Positions 7,054-13,613 are shown, numbered from the stretch's first letter. The stretch is 17,922 bases of DNA from an uncultured Oscillospiraceae bacterium (GCA_934569425.1 CAKTKM010000016.1:1-17922), one strand, 5' to 3'. The notes: a model not told the origin generated them from the sequence alone. Numbers and translations are program-made.

Positions 7054-8160
7054 CTACAGATCCAGCGTCAGATCGCCGTCCTTGATCCAGCCCCATTTCC
7101 GCAGCGGGAGGGCGAACAGCCACGTCAGCACGGCGGGCAGCACGAAGGAGATCAGAAGAAGCCCCAGCCAGTCAACGCCTGTGATGGCGGCCTTTGCGCC
7201 GCTGGCCACATCGTTGACCCAGCCGGTATATACGCCGATCTGTCCCACAAAGCCGCAGGTACCCATACCGGAGGACACGGCGGCGCCGTTCATCTCCAGC
7301 TTGAACAGGCACGTTGCCAGCGGGCCGGTAACGGCGGATGCCAGCGTGGGCGGGATCCAGATACGGATGTTGCGGATGATGTTGCCCATTTGCAGCATAC
7401 TGGTGCCGATGCCCTGCGCCACCAGACCACCCCAGCGGTTTTCCCGGAAGCTCATGACGGCAAAGCCGACCATCTGGGCACAGCAGCCCGCCACGGCAGC
7501 GCCGCCTGCCAGCCCGGTCAAGCCAAGGGAAGCGCAGATGGCGGCGGAGGAGATGGGCAGCGTCAGCGCCACGCCGATGATGACGGACACCAGAATGCCC
7601 ATGAAGAAGGGCTGCAGCTCGGTGGCCCACTTGATGGCATCACCAACGGAGGTGGCTGCTGTGCCGATAGGCCGCGCCACCAGCGCCGCAAAGCCGATGC
7701 CTGCCAGAATGGTGACGATGGGCGTCACCAGAATGTCGATCTTGGTCTCTTTGCTGATGGCCTTGCCCACCTCGGCGGCCAAAATCGCTACAAAGAACAC
7801 GGCCAGAGGGCCGCCTGTGCCGCCCAGCACATTGGTGGCAAAGCCCACGGTGATCAGGGAGAACAGCACCAGCGGAGGGGCCTCCAGAGCCTTACCGATG
7901 GCCACGGCCATGGCCGGACCCACCATCAGCGAGCAGAAACCGCCGATGGTGTAATAGAAGGTCACGTCACCCTGCTTGATGGTCAGAAATGTGTCAGTCA
8001 GAAAGCCGATGCCGAACTGCTTGCCGATGGTGTCCAGAATGGTGCCCACCAGCAGCGTGCAGAACAGGCCCTGCGCCATGGCGGACATGGCGTCGATAAA
8101 ATAGCGCCTGGCGGAGAAAACAATGTTCTTCCGTGCCAGAAATGCCCGAACCTTTTCCAT
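7054..8160 (-). CDS. PTS-IIC-like membrane permease (PTS_EIIC_2 type), possible niacin transporter
   Basis: A 368-residue polytopic membrane protein with about ten hydrophobic segments, resembling the stand-alone PTS transporter subunit IIC family (Pfam PTS_EIIC_2). Conserved-looking blocks are ARRYFIDAMSAMAQGLF (17-33), GGTGGPLAVFFVAILAAE (113-130), LPISSAAICASLGLTGLAGG (201-220), GNIIRNIRIWIPPTLAS (259-275) and EMNGAAVSSGMGTCGFVGQIG (289-309). No IIA or IIB domain is present in the protein or nearby, so sugar phosphotransfer is not shown. The ATG at 8160 follows a GAGG site with 9-nt spacing. Its promoter carries a 36-bp palindrome, and niaR lies about 450 bp away. NiaR regulons are known to include uncharacterised membrane proteins proposed to carry niacin, so nicotinate or nicotinamide uptake is a reasonable inference. 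No terminator follows it; the stop is 14 nt before the next -35 box. Confidence 0.82.
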   Translation of the reverse strand: MEKVRAFLARKNIVFSARRYFIDAMSAMAQGLFCTLLVGTILDTIGKQFGIGFLTDTFLTIKQGDVTFYYTIGGFCSLMVGPAMAVAIGKALEAPPLVLFSLITVGFATNVLGGTGGPLAVFFVAILAAEVGKAISKETKIDILVTPIVTILAGIGFAALVARPIGTAATSVGDAIKWATELQPFFMGILVSVIIGVALTLPISSAAICASLGLTGLAGGAAVAGCCAQMVGFAVMSFRENRWGGLVAQGIGTSMLQMGNIIRNIRIWIPPTLASAVTGPLATCLFKLEMNGAAVSSGMGTCGFVGQIGVYTGWVNDVASGAKAAITGVDWLGLLLISFVLPAVLTWLFALPLRKWGWIKDGDLTLDL

Positions 8161-8184
8161 AGTATGTACCTCAAATCCCAAAAA

Positions 8185-8220
8185 TAAAGCGGACGTATGT
8201 CAAGACACATGTCCACTTTA
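8185..8220. promoter_or_regulatory. 36-bp imperfect palindromic operator of the PTS-IIC-like gene
   Basis: The inverted repeat has a core GGACGTATGTC-AA-GACACATGTCC (8191-8214), and matching TAAAG/CTTTA arms extend it to 8185-8220. Outside the two central bases, 14 of 17 pairs match. It directly follows, and at its edge touches, the -10 box of the minus-strand promoter, so a bound protein would block transcription start. It is not followed by a T-run and has only a 2-bp centre, which fits a dimer operator better than an RNA terminator. The niaR product next door is the obvious candidate ligand; that link is inference. Confidence 0.7.
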
Positions 8221-8247
8221 TTATAAACAACTTGAGGGATTTGTCAA
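8220..8247 (-). promoter_or_regulatory. Promoter of the PTS-IIC-like gene
   Basis: On the minus strand, TTGACA (plus bases 8242-8247), a 16-bp spacer and TATAAT (8220-8225). Both hexamers are full consensus. Transcription would start near 8211-8214, inside the palindrome at 8185-8220, leaving a leader of about 50 nt. Confidence 0.87.
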
Positions 8248-8296
8248 TAGCCTGGTTCTGCGGGAGAGCGCTGATCCGCGTGGTCGTGAAAAAAAC

Positions 8297-8325
8297 TTGT
8301 CCCGCCTACAGATTTTCTGTATAAT
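8297..8325 (+). promoter_or_regulatory. Promoter of the 55-residue membrane protein gene
   Basis: TTGTCC at 8297-8302, a 17-bp spacer and a full-consensus TATAAT at 8320-8325, about 50 nt before the ATG at 8378. It diverges from the PTS-IIC-like promoter. Confidence 0.82.
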
Positions 8326-8377
8326 GGTGTCAGGTGATTTCGGATACGGCGAGCGGAACCGCAGGAGGTAAGCAAAT

Positions 8378-8545
8378 ATGGAAAGGATCCTGAAGGGCAT
8401 AGCGATCATTTTTTTCAGTATTCTGTGTATGCTGGGCTTTGGTCATCAGGCGGTGTATCTTTTTGATTTTCAGTGGAATGCGGTATTCACAGTGCTGGGC
8501 TTCCTTGGGCTGCTTCTTGCGCTGATTCCTGCAAAAAAGAAATAA
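8378..8545 (+). CDS. Small two-helix membrane protein (55 residues)
   Basis: A short gene with its own promoter (8297-8325), a strong AGGAGG ribosome binding site at 8363-8368 and its own terminator. The product begins MERILKGIAIIFFSILCMLGFG and ends LLLALIPAKKK. Two hydrophobic helices (about 7-22 and 34-50) flank a short HQAVYLFDFQWN turn, and the tail is Lys-rich. The positive charge at both ends suggests an N-in/C-in hairpin in the cytoplasmic membrane. I do not recognise the family. The complete set of signals, with reading-frame ends that match them, makes it a real gene rather than chance. It lies between the permease (divergent) and niaR (convergent), but nothing in the sequence ties its job to either. 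Confidence 0.8.
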   Translation: MERILKGIAIIFFSILCMLGFGHQAVYLFDFQWNAVFTVLGFLGLLLALIPAKKK

Positions 8546-8564
8546 GGAGCTTCTCCAGAATCAG

Positions 8565-8599
8565 AAAACACCCCCGTGAGACACGCACGGAGGTGTTTT
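8565..8599. terminator. Bidirectional terminator between the small membrane protein and niaR
   Basis: A 14-bp hairpin: arm 8565-8578 (AAAACACCCCCGTG) pairs with 8586-8599 (CACGGAGGTGTTTT), with 13 pairs, one C-A mismatch and a 7-nt loop. The outer A/T runs give a U-tract on either strand, so it can end both the + strand small gene and the - strand niaR gene, whose stop codon is 9 nt away. Confidence 0.9.
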
Positions 8600-8607
8600 G
8601 CTGCTTT

Positions 8608-9120
8608 TCAGTTGGCGTCGTACAGCAGTCCCATATCGGCCAGAGCCTCCTGCAGATGCACAAAGGCCTCCTCATTGGGGCAGGAGAGGGTGTGCAGATG
8701 TACTCCGCCGGTCAGGGCGCTGATGGGCTGGGCGTGGGATTCCGCCATCCGCCGGATAAACTGCTCCACATCGTAGCGGCTGGACAGCGCCAGCGGCGCA
8801 GTCAGCTGGCCGTAAACGGGATGCTCCACGATCACATCCACTACGGTGCAGCCGCTGTCTACGATGGCAAACAGCTCACGCTGGGTATCCTCAGCGCTGT
8901 GGTGGCAGGCGATGACGCGGCGCAGACCGGTCTCGGCGGGGATGATGTAGCCACGGGGCGTGGCGGTAATGCAGCGGCCTTCGGCTCGCAGCAGTGCCAC
9001 GTCTCCCACCACGACCTGACGGGTGACAGAGAAGCGCTGCGCCAGCGTGGTGGCGCTGATGGGGGTGCTGGCGTTGGAGAGCTGCTGATAAATGGCGTTG
9101 CGGCGCTGAACGGCAGTCAT
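8608..9120 (-). CDS. niaR: NiaR/NadR niacin-responsive transcriptional repressor (HTH + 3H domain)
   Basis: A 170-residue repressor. The N-terminal winged helix (about 5-58) contains TTLAQRFSVTRQVVVGDVALLRAEG followed by a TPRGYII wing. The C-terminal 3H domain (about 65-168) holds the metal/effector ligands: His74, Glu82, His141 and His143. Their spacing (8, then 59 and 61 residues) matches my recollection of the Ni-binding His/Glu/His/His set in the Thermotoga homologue TM1602. In Firmicutes this family represses NAD synthesis, salvage and niacin uptake genes when niacin is plentiful. The ATG at 9120 follows a GAGGTGAT site. No nad biosynthesis gene is in the window; the nearest plausible target is the PTS-IIC-like permease. 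It is transcribed divergently from the yfmF/yfmH run and converges on the 55-residue gene. Confidence 0.94.
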   Translation of the reverse strand: MTAVQRRNAIYQQLSNASTPISATTLAQRFSVTRQVVVGDVALLRAEGRCITATPRGYIIPAETGLRRVIACHHSAEDTQRELFAIVDSGCTVVDVIVEHPVYGQLTAPLALSSRYDVEQFIRRMAESHAQPISALTGGVHLHTLSCPNEEAFVHLQEALADMGLLYDAN

Positions 9121-9150
9121 GAGATCACCTCTTCGTATAAGAATACCGAC

Positions 9151-9179
9151 ATTATACTCCATGACGCGCCGTACGTCAA
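9151..9179 (-). promoter_or_regulatory. Promoter of niaR with internal inverted repeat
   Basis: On the minus strand, TTGACG (plus bases 9174-9179), a 17-bp spacer and TATAAT (9151-9156). A 17-bp inverted repeat, TGACG-N7-CGTCA (9162-9178), covers the -35 box and part of the spacer and could be an operator. Its half-site differs from the palindrome at the permease promoter, so autoregulation by NiaR is not supported directly. Confidence 0.85.
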
Positions 9180-9205
9180 TCATGGTTGCGGGCGGCAAAT
9201 AACTC

Positions 9206-9234
9206 TTTTCAAGTTGGGGGGATTGGTGTATACT
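9206..9234 (+). promoter_or_regulatory. Probable promoter of the yfmF-yfmH-lgt-crcB operon
   Basis: TTTTCA at 9206-9211 (4 of 6 consensus), a 17-bp spacer and TATACT at 9229-9234 (5 of 6), 34 nt before the GTG start. It is back-to-back with the niaR promoter, with 26 bp between the two -35 boxes. The weak -35 makes this less certain than the others. Confidence 0.6.
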
Positions 9235-9267
9235 ATATGGCGTATTACTGTACTTGGGAGGTAAGCT

Positions 9268-10539
9268 GTGTACGAGAACCGAAAAGAGATCATGCAGAAC
9301 GTATTTTTGACGTATCTGCCTGCCGATAAATTCAAGACCAGCGTGTTGAGCGTCCACCTGGTGCTGCCCCTCGCGAAGGAGACGGCCAGCGCCAACGCGC
9401 TGCTGCCGGCGGTACTGCGGCGGGGAACCATGCGCTGCCCGGATATGGAGCGCCTGTCCGCCGCGCTGGATACCCTGTACGGCGCCCAGATCGACTATAC
9501 CGTGGGTAAGAAGGGGGAACGCCAGTGTATCGGCTTTGTGGCCTCGGTCATTGACGACGCCTTTGCGCCGGCGGGCGAGAAGCTGCTGGAGCCGGTGGCC
9601 GATCTGCTGGGTGAGCTGTTTCTCGACCCTGTGACCAAGGGTGGACATTTCCTGCCGGATTATGTGGACAGCGAGAAACAGAACCTGATCGACGCCATCC
9701 GAGCCATCCGCAACGACAAGCAGGATTGGGCGGATGTGCGGTTGATGCAGGAGATGTGCGCAGGCGAGCCCTATGGCGTGCTGCGGCTGGGGGATGAGCA
9801 GTCCGCCGCCAAGCTGAACCAACATAAACTGTTTGACCACTACCGCCATGTGCTTGCTACCAGCCGCGTGGAGATGTTCTACTGCGGCAGCGCCCGTCAG
9901 GAGCGGGTAGAGGGGGCGCTGCGGCGCGCCTTTGCCGCGCTGCCCCGTGGCGTGGTGGCAAAAGATGCGCCCATCATGCGTTTGGCAGCACCTGCGGAGC
10001 CCCGCTACCTCACTGAGGAGATGGACGTGACGCAGGGGAAGCTGTCGATGGGCTGGCGCTGCGATACAGACGATGTACCCGCTATGATCATGGCCAATCT
10101 TCTCTTTGGCGGTACCAGCAACGCCAAGCTGTTTCTGAATGTGCGGGAAAAGCTGTCACTGTGCTACTATGCCTCCTCCAGCTATGCCCGTGCCAAGGGG
10201 ATCATGACTGTTTCCTCCGGGATCGAGACCGGAGATTTTCAGCGGGCGCACGATGAGATCCTGCATCAGCTGGAGATGGTGAAAGAGGGTCAGTGGGAGG
10301 ACTGGGAGTGGCAGGGCGCCCTTGCCACCATGTGTTCGTCCCTGACGGCACTGTCCGATTCCCAGCACGCGCTGGTGAACTACTATCTGGGACAGACGGC
10401 TACCGGCGGCGAGGAGACACCGGAGGAGCTGATGGAGGCGCTGCGTGATGTAACGCCGGAGCGGGTGCGGAAGGCTGCCCGCAGCTGCCATCTGGATACG
10501 GTATTTTTCCTGAAGGGAAAGGAGGCGGGCGTATGCTGA
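9268..10539 (+). CDS. yfmF: M16-family peptidase-like protein without active site, YfmF type
   Basis: A 423-residue protein of the insulinase/M16 fold that lacks the zinc motif: where partners have HxxEH, this one has ALLPAVLRRGTMRCPDMERLSAAL near residue 45. M16 enzymes often work as a catalytic and a non-catalytic half, and this fits the non-catalytic half. Family traits are VSSGIETGDFQRAHDEI and NVREKLSLCYYASSSY (about 290-330). The start is GTG at 9268, 6 nt after GGGAGG. Its end overlaps the next M16 gene by 7 nt, so the two are translated together. Genomes often carry this pair under the label 'EF-P 5-aminopentanol modification-associated YfmF/YfmH' (B. subtilis ymfF/ymfH). No EF-P modification gene is visible here, so that role is by name only. 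Confidence 0.88.
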   Translation: MYENRKEIMQNVFLTYLPADKFKTSVLSVHLVLPLAKETASANALLPAVLRRGTMRCPDMERLSAALDTLYGAQIDYTVGKKGERQCIGFVASVIDDAFAPAGEKLLEPVADLLGELFLDPVTKGGHFLPDYVDSEKQNLIDAIRAIRNDKQDWADVRLMQEMCAGEPYGVLRLGDEQSAAKLNQHKLFDHYRHVLATSRVEMFYCGSARQERVEGALRRAFAALPRGVVAKDAPIMRLAAPAEPRYLTEEMDVTQGKLSMGWRCDTDDVPAMIMANLLFGGTSNAKLFLNVREKLSLCYYASSSYARAKGIMTVSSGIETGDFQRAHDEILHQLEMVKEGQWEDWEWQGALATMCSSLTALSDSQHALVNYYLGQTATGGEETPEELMEALRDVTPERVRKAARSCHLDTVFFLKGKEAGVC

Positions 10540-11816
10540 CCAACTATACCCGCATTGGCGAGACCGTCCGCCGGGAGACGCTGCCCAACGGCCTGCCGGT
10601 GTGTATTGTGACCAAGAAGGGCTTCCAGCGGAAATACGCCCTGTTTGCCACCCGTTACGGCGGGATGGATATGAAATTCCAGCTGAACGGCGAATGGCTG
10701 GACACCCCTGCCGGTATCGCGCACTATCTGGAACATAAGATGTTCGACACCGCCGAGGGCAACGCCCTGCAGGAGTTGGCGAAAAACGGCGCGGAGCCCA
10801 ACGCTTTTACCTCCAACGCCATCACCTGCTACTATTTCAGCTCCACGGAGCGGTTTTATGAGAATCTGCGGATCCTGCTGTCCTTCGTGTCGGTTCCCTA
10901 TTTCACTGAGGAATCGGTGGAGAAGGAGCAAGGGATCATCGGGCAGGAGATCGGCATGATCGAGGATAACCCGGAGTGGCAGTGCTATAAGCAGCTGATG
11001 CAGGGGCTGTATCACCACAGTCCTGCCCGCACCCCCATTGCCGGTAGCGTGGAGAGCATTCGGCAGATCACTGCCCAGACGCTGTACGACTGTCATAAGG
11101 CCTTTTATACCCCCGGCAATATGTGCCTTGTGGTGGTGGGCGATGTGGACGGCGACGAGGTACTGCGTCTGGCGGAGGAAGTGCTGCCGAAGACCAGCGG
11201 AGCGCGGATCCCCCGCGACTACGGCGATGAGGAACCGCTGACTCCCTGTCAAAAAGAGACCCGCGGCGCCATGGAGATCGCAATGCCCACCTTTATGGCG
11301 GGCTTCAAATGCCCGCCCCAGCACGGCGGCGAGGCGCAGGCCCGCAGCACGGCGTTGGGCGAGCTTGCGATTGACGTGCTGGCGGGCGAGTCCAGTCCGC
11401 TGTACGCCCGGCTTTACAGTCAGGGACTCATCAACGGCTCCTTCGGGTGCAGCTATGACATTCTGCCCGGCGCGGCTTATGTCTACCTCGGCGGCGACAG
11501 CAATGACCCGCACGCGGTAGTGCGAGCCGTGCTGGAGGAGGCACAGCGGCTGGTGCGGGAGGGCATCGATCCCGCCTATTACCTGCGCCTGCGCAACGCC
11601 AATTTCGGAACGGCGCTGAAGGCGCTCAACAGCTTTGAGGGGATCGCCGTTTCTATGGCGGAGGGTAAGTTCCACGACTATGATCCTTACCGCTTCCCGG
11701 AGATCTACGACAGCATCTCCGCGCAGGACGTGCTGGACTTTATTGCCGAGAATCTGGTGGAGGAGCGCTGCGCCCTGTCCATCATCGATCCCGTTTCCCA
11801 ACAGACAAAGGAGTGA
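10533..11816 (+). CDS. yfmH: Zinc-dependent M16 peptidase, YfmH type
   Basis: A 427-residue M16 metallopeptidase and probable catalytic partner of the gene before it. The inverted zinc motif is intact: AHYLEHKMF places His64, Glu67 and His68. An acidic block further on (about residues 129-142, ESVEKEQGIIGQEI) is in the place where the third ligand is expected. The C-terminal half has FYTPGNMCLVVVGDVD, the usual end of the first M16 domain, then a degenerate second domain. No signal peptide or membrane segment is visible, so it acts in the cytoplasm. The ATG at 10533 lies within the end of yfmF, after AAAGGAGG. Its substrate is unknown; family relatives process peptides, and some take part in bacteriocin or cofactor peptide maturation. 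Confidence 0.9.
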   Translation: MLTNYTRIGETVRRETLPNGLPVCIVTKKGFQRKYALFATRYGGMDMKFQLNGEWLDTPAGIAHYLEHKMFDTAEGNALQELAKNGAEPNAFTSNAITCYYFSSTERFYENLRILLSFVSVPYFTEESVEKEQGIIGQEIGMIEDNPEWQCYKQLMQGLYHHSPARTPIAGSVESIRQITAQTLYDCHKAFYTPGNMCLVVVGDVDGDEVLRLAEEVLPKTSGARIPRDYGDEEPLTPCQKETRGAMEIAMPTFMAGFKCPPQHGGEAQARSTALGELAIDVLAGESSPLYARLYSQGLINGSFGCSYDILPGAAYVYLGGDSNDPHAVVRAVLEEAQRLVREGIDPAYYLRLRNANFGTALKALNSFEGIAVSMAEGKFHDYDPYRFPEIYDSISAQDVLDFIAENLVEERCALSIIDPVSQQTKE

Positions 11817-11831
11817 GCAGCTACGAACGGT

Positions 11832-12740
11832 ATGATTATGACCGACAGTCCCATCCGCTTTCCGGGACTGTTCGGTGACTGGGCGTTTACCGCGTCCTCC
11901 AAGGCCATCGACGTTGGCCACGGTATTTACTGGTACGGTATCATTATCGCCTGCGGCCTGCTGCTGGCGGCGGTGTTCTGTATGCGTCAGCGGGTGCATT
12001 ACGGCATCAGCGAGGACAACTTGATGGACTGCCTGCTGTGGGGGATCCCTGCCGGCGTCATCGGAGCCCGTATCTACTATGTTATTTTCTATCTGGACCG
12101 GTTTCGTGACGCGGACGGCGCCTTTAACTGGGGCAAGGCCGTGGCGATCTGGGACGGCGGCATGGCCATCTACGGTACGGTCATCGCTGTGGTGATCTTG
12201 GCGGTCATCATGGCGAAGCGTAAGGGCTTCCGGCTTTTCGCCATGACCGACCTTGTGGTGATGGGACTGCTGATCGGCCAGATCATTGGCCGGTGGGGCA
12301 ACTTCATGAACCGCGAGGCGTTTGGCAGCGAGACCACCGTGTTCTGCCGGATGCAGCTGACGCTGAAGACCGGAGAGCTGATCGAGGTTCATCCCACGTT
12401 TTTGTACGAGAGCCTGTGGAATCTGGTGGGGCTGCTGCTGATCGTACTGGTCATTGCCAGGCATCGGAAGTTTGACGGTGAAAATATGCTGTTCTATTTC
12501 TTCTGGTACGGCATTGGCCGGTTCTGGATCGAGGGGCTACGGACAGACAGTCTGTACCTGTTCAACTGGACCATCGGCGGAGCGCCCATCCGCGTGTCGC
12601 AGGCGCTTTCGGCGGTGATGGTGCTGGTGTCGGCTTTTTTGCTGGTGTGGAACCTGTGGGTGAAGCCCCACAAGCCGGAGGAGCTGTACGTCAACATTGT
12701 AGCGGCGCGGCAGGCGGAAAAGACGGACGGAGCGGAGTGA
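11832..12740 (+). CDS. lgt: Prolipoprotein diacylglyceryl transferase
   Basis: Lgt is the membrane enzyme that moves diacylglycerol from phosphatidylglycerol to the lipobox cysteine of prelipoproteins, the first step of lipoprotein maturation. The 302-residue protein has about seven membrane segments and the family signature GRWGNFMNREAFG (153-165), which includes the essential Arg/Asn/Glu set. EGLRTDSL (234-241) carries the second catalytic arginine. In WDGGMAIYG (107-115) a Tyr stands where the E. coli enzyme has His103; I believe this occurs in other Firmicutes. The ATG at 11832 has no close ribosome binding site: the only good one, AAGGAG (11808-11813), is 18 nt away and covers the yfmH stop. 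ATG 11838 is an alternative start. Translation may rely on ribosomes finishing yfmH 15 nt upstream. Confidence 0.96.
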   Translation: MIMTDSPIRFPGLFGDWAFTASSKAIDVGHGIYWYGIIIACGLLLAAVFCMRQRVHYGISEDNLMDCLLWGIPAGVIGARIYYVIFYLDRFRDADGAFNWGKAVAIWDGGMAIYGTVIAVVILAVIMAKRKGFRLFAMTDLVVMGLLIGQIIGRWGNFMNREAFGSETTVFCRMQLTLKTGELIEVHPTFLYESLWNLVGLLLIVLVIARHRKFDGENMLFYFFWYGIGRFWIEGLRTDSLYLFNWTIGGAPIRVSQALSAVMVLVSAFLLVWNLWVKPHKPEELYVNIVAARQAEKTDGAE

Positions 12741-12741
12741 T

Positions 12742-13107
12742 ATGCGTATGCTGCTGGATTGCCTGTTTGTGGCGCTGGGCGGCGCCGTTGGCTCCGTCAG
12801 CCGTTATCTGCTGGGAAAATTGCCGGTCACGGCGGGCTTTCCTGTCATTACGCTGGGCATCAACGTTGCCGGTGCCTTCTGTATCGGACTGATCATGGCG
12901 GCGGCAGGAAAACACGGCGGATGGGATCCACATCTGGTGCTGCTTTTGAAGGTGGGCTTCTGCGGTGGCTTTACTACATTCTCCACCTTCTCGCTGGAAA
13001 CGGTGCAGCTTTTGCAGAGCGGCAAAACGGCGCAGGCGGTGTTGTATGCGGCCGTCAGCGTGGCACTGGGCATCACCGCCGTTTTCGCAGCGCAGAAATG
13101 CGTGTAA
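12742..13107 (+). CDS. crcB: Fluoride channel Fluc/CrcB
   Basis: A 121-residue protein with four membrane helices, the Fluc fluoride channel that exports toxic F- as a dual-topology dimer. Family marks are GGAVGSVSRYLL (13-24), the TLGINVAG segment with the pore Asn41, and GFCGGFTTFSTFSLE (72-86), which holds the phenylalanine box and the central Na+ site. The length is normal for a single-chain homodimer. ATG 12742 lies one base after the lgt stop and follows a GGAG site inside lgt, so it is translationally coupled to lgt. No second crcB copy is adjacent. No fluoride riboswitch is seen upstream, which suggests constitutive expression with lgt. Confidence 0.94.
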   Translation: MRMLLDCLFVALGGAVGSVSRYLLGKLPVTAGFPVITLGINVAGAFCIGLIMAAAGKHGGWDPHLVLLLKVGFCGGFTTFSTFSLETVQLLQSGKTAQAVLYAAVSVALGITAVFAAQKCV

Positions 13108-13131
13108 AATACTGCTCCGCGGGGTACACTA

Positions 13132-13160
13132 CGGCCATCTGAACAAAGGAGGGATGGCCG
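13132..13160 (+). promoter_or_regulatory. Hairpin presenting the ribosome binding site of the next gene in its loop
   Basis: CGGCCATC (13132-13139) pairs perfectly with GATGGCCG (13153-13160), an 8-bp GC-rich stem with a 13-nt loop that contains AAAGGAGG. The start codon follows at once at 13161. The site is thus exposed in the loop while the stem touches the ATG, which could slow or tune initiation. It is not a terminator, as it has no U-run. Confidence 0.55.
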
Positions 13161-13589
13161 ATGGTGGAACCGGATACGATCCGGCTGCTGCGGGAGTGCG
13201 ACGCGGGCATTAAGATGGGCGTGTCATCTATTGAGAAAGTGACCGGGCGTGTGGAGAACAAGGACTTTCGCCGTCTGCTGACGGACTGCAAGACGGGACA
13301 CGATAAGCTGAAAGCAGAGATCCGATCGCTGCTGGACAGATACGGAGACGAGGGGAAGGATCCCAACCCCATCGTCAAGGGAATGTCCCACATGAAAACC
13401 GGCGTAAAGCTGGGGATGGACGACTCGGATCAAACGATCGCCGACCTGATGACGGATGGGTGCAACATGGGCGTCAAGTCCCTGAGCCGGTATCTGTACA
13501 AGGCGGCGGACGAGACATCCAAGGACATTACCAAACGTCTGATCGCGCTGGAGGAAAAGCTGGCGGCGGACATCAGGGACTATTTGTAA
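13161..13589 (+). CDS. Small all-helical protein, ferritin-like/DUF2383-like
   Basis: A 142-residue soluble protein predicted to be almost entirely helical, probably a four-helix bundle: helices at about 3-30, 34-62, 88-113 and 115-141, with a short DEGKDPNP turn. The pattern of SSIEKV (E25), TGHDKL (H47) and acidic spots on later helices recalls ferritin-like bundles such as DUF2383 or DUF892, but a full ExxH metal pair set is not clear, so metal binding is unproven. The repeated IKMG, MKTGVKLG and CNMGVKSL turns are a distinctive feature. The ATG at 13161 follows AAAGGAGG, which sits in a hairpin loop. It is the last gene of the yfmF-lgt-crcB run, 53 nt after crcB and followed by a strong terminator. 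I do not assign a function. Confidence 0.75.
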   Translation: MVEPDTIRLLRECDAGIKMGVSSIEKVTGRVENKDFRRLLTDCKTGHDKLKAEIRSLLDRYGDEGKDPNPIVKGMSHMKTGVKLGMDDSDQTIADLMTDGCNMGVKSLSRYLYKAADETSKDITKRLIALEEKLAADIRDYL

Positions 13590-13613
13590 GGATAGAAAAC
13601 GCGCAGAGAAAAC

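Noticed and set aside
7021..8187. 388-residue plus-strand frame, and an overlapping 394-residue frame from 6770, opposite the permease and riboswitch
   Set aside because: They overlap each other and run through the riboswitch and a membrane protein with clear hydrophobic periodicity on the other strand.
8473..9264. 263-residue plus-strand frame opposite niaR
   Set aside because: It runs through the 55-residue gene's end, a terminator and niaR, and no ribosome binding site or family match was seen.
10383..12464. 693-residue open frame on the minus strand opposite yfmH and lgt
   Set aside because: It is antisense to two recognised genes, with no motif and a low-complexity composition.
12700..12741. 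Possible fluoride riboswitch before crcB
   Set aside because: crcB starts one base after lgt, so the sequence is lgt coding and there is no room for the aptamer.
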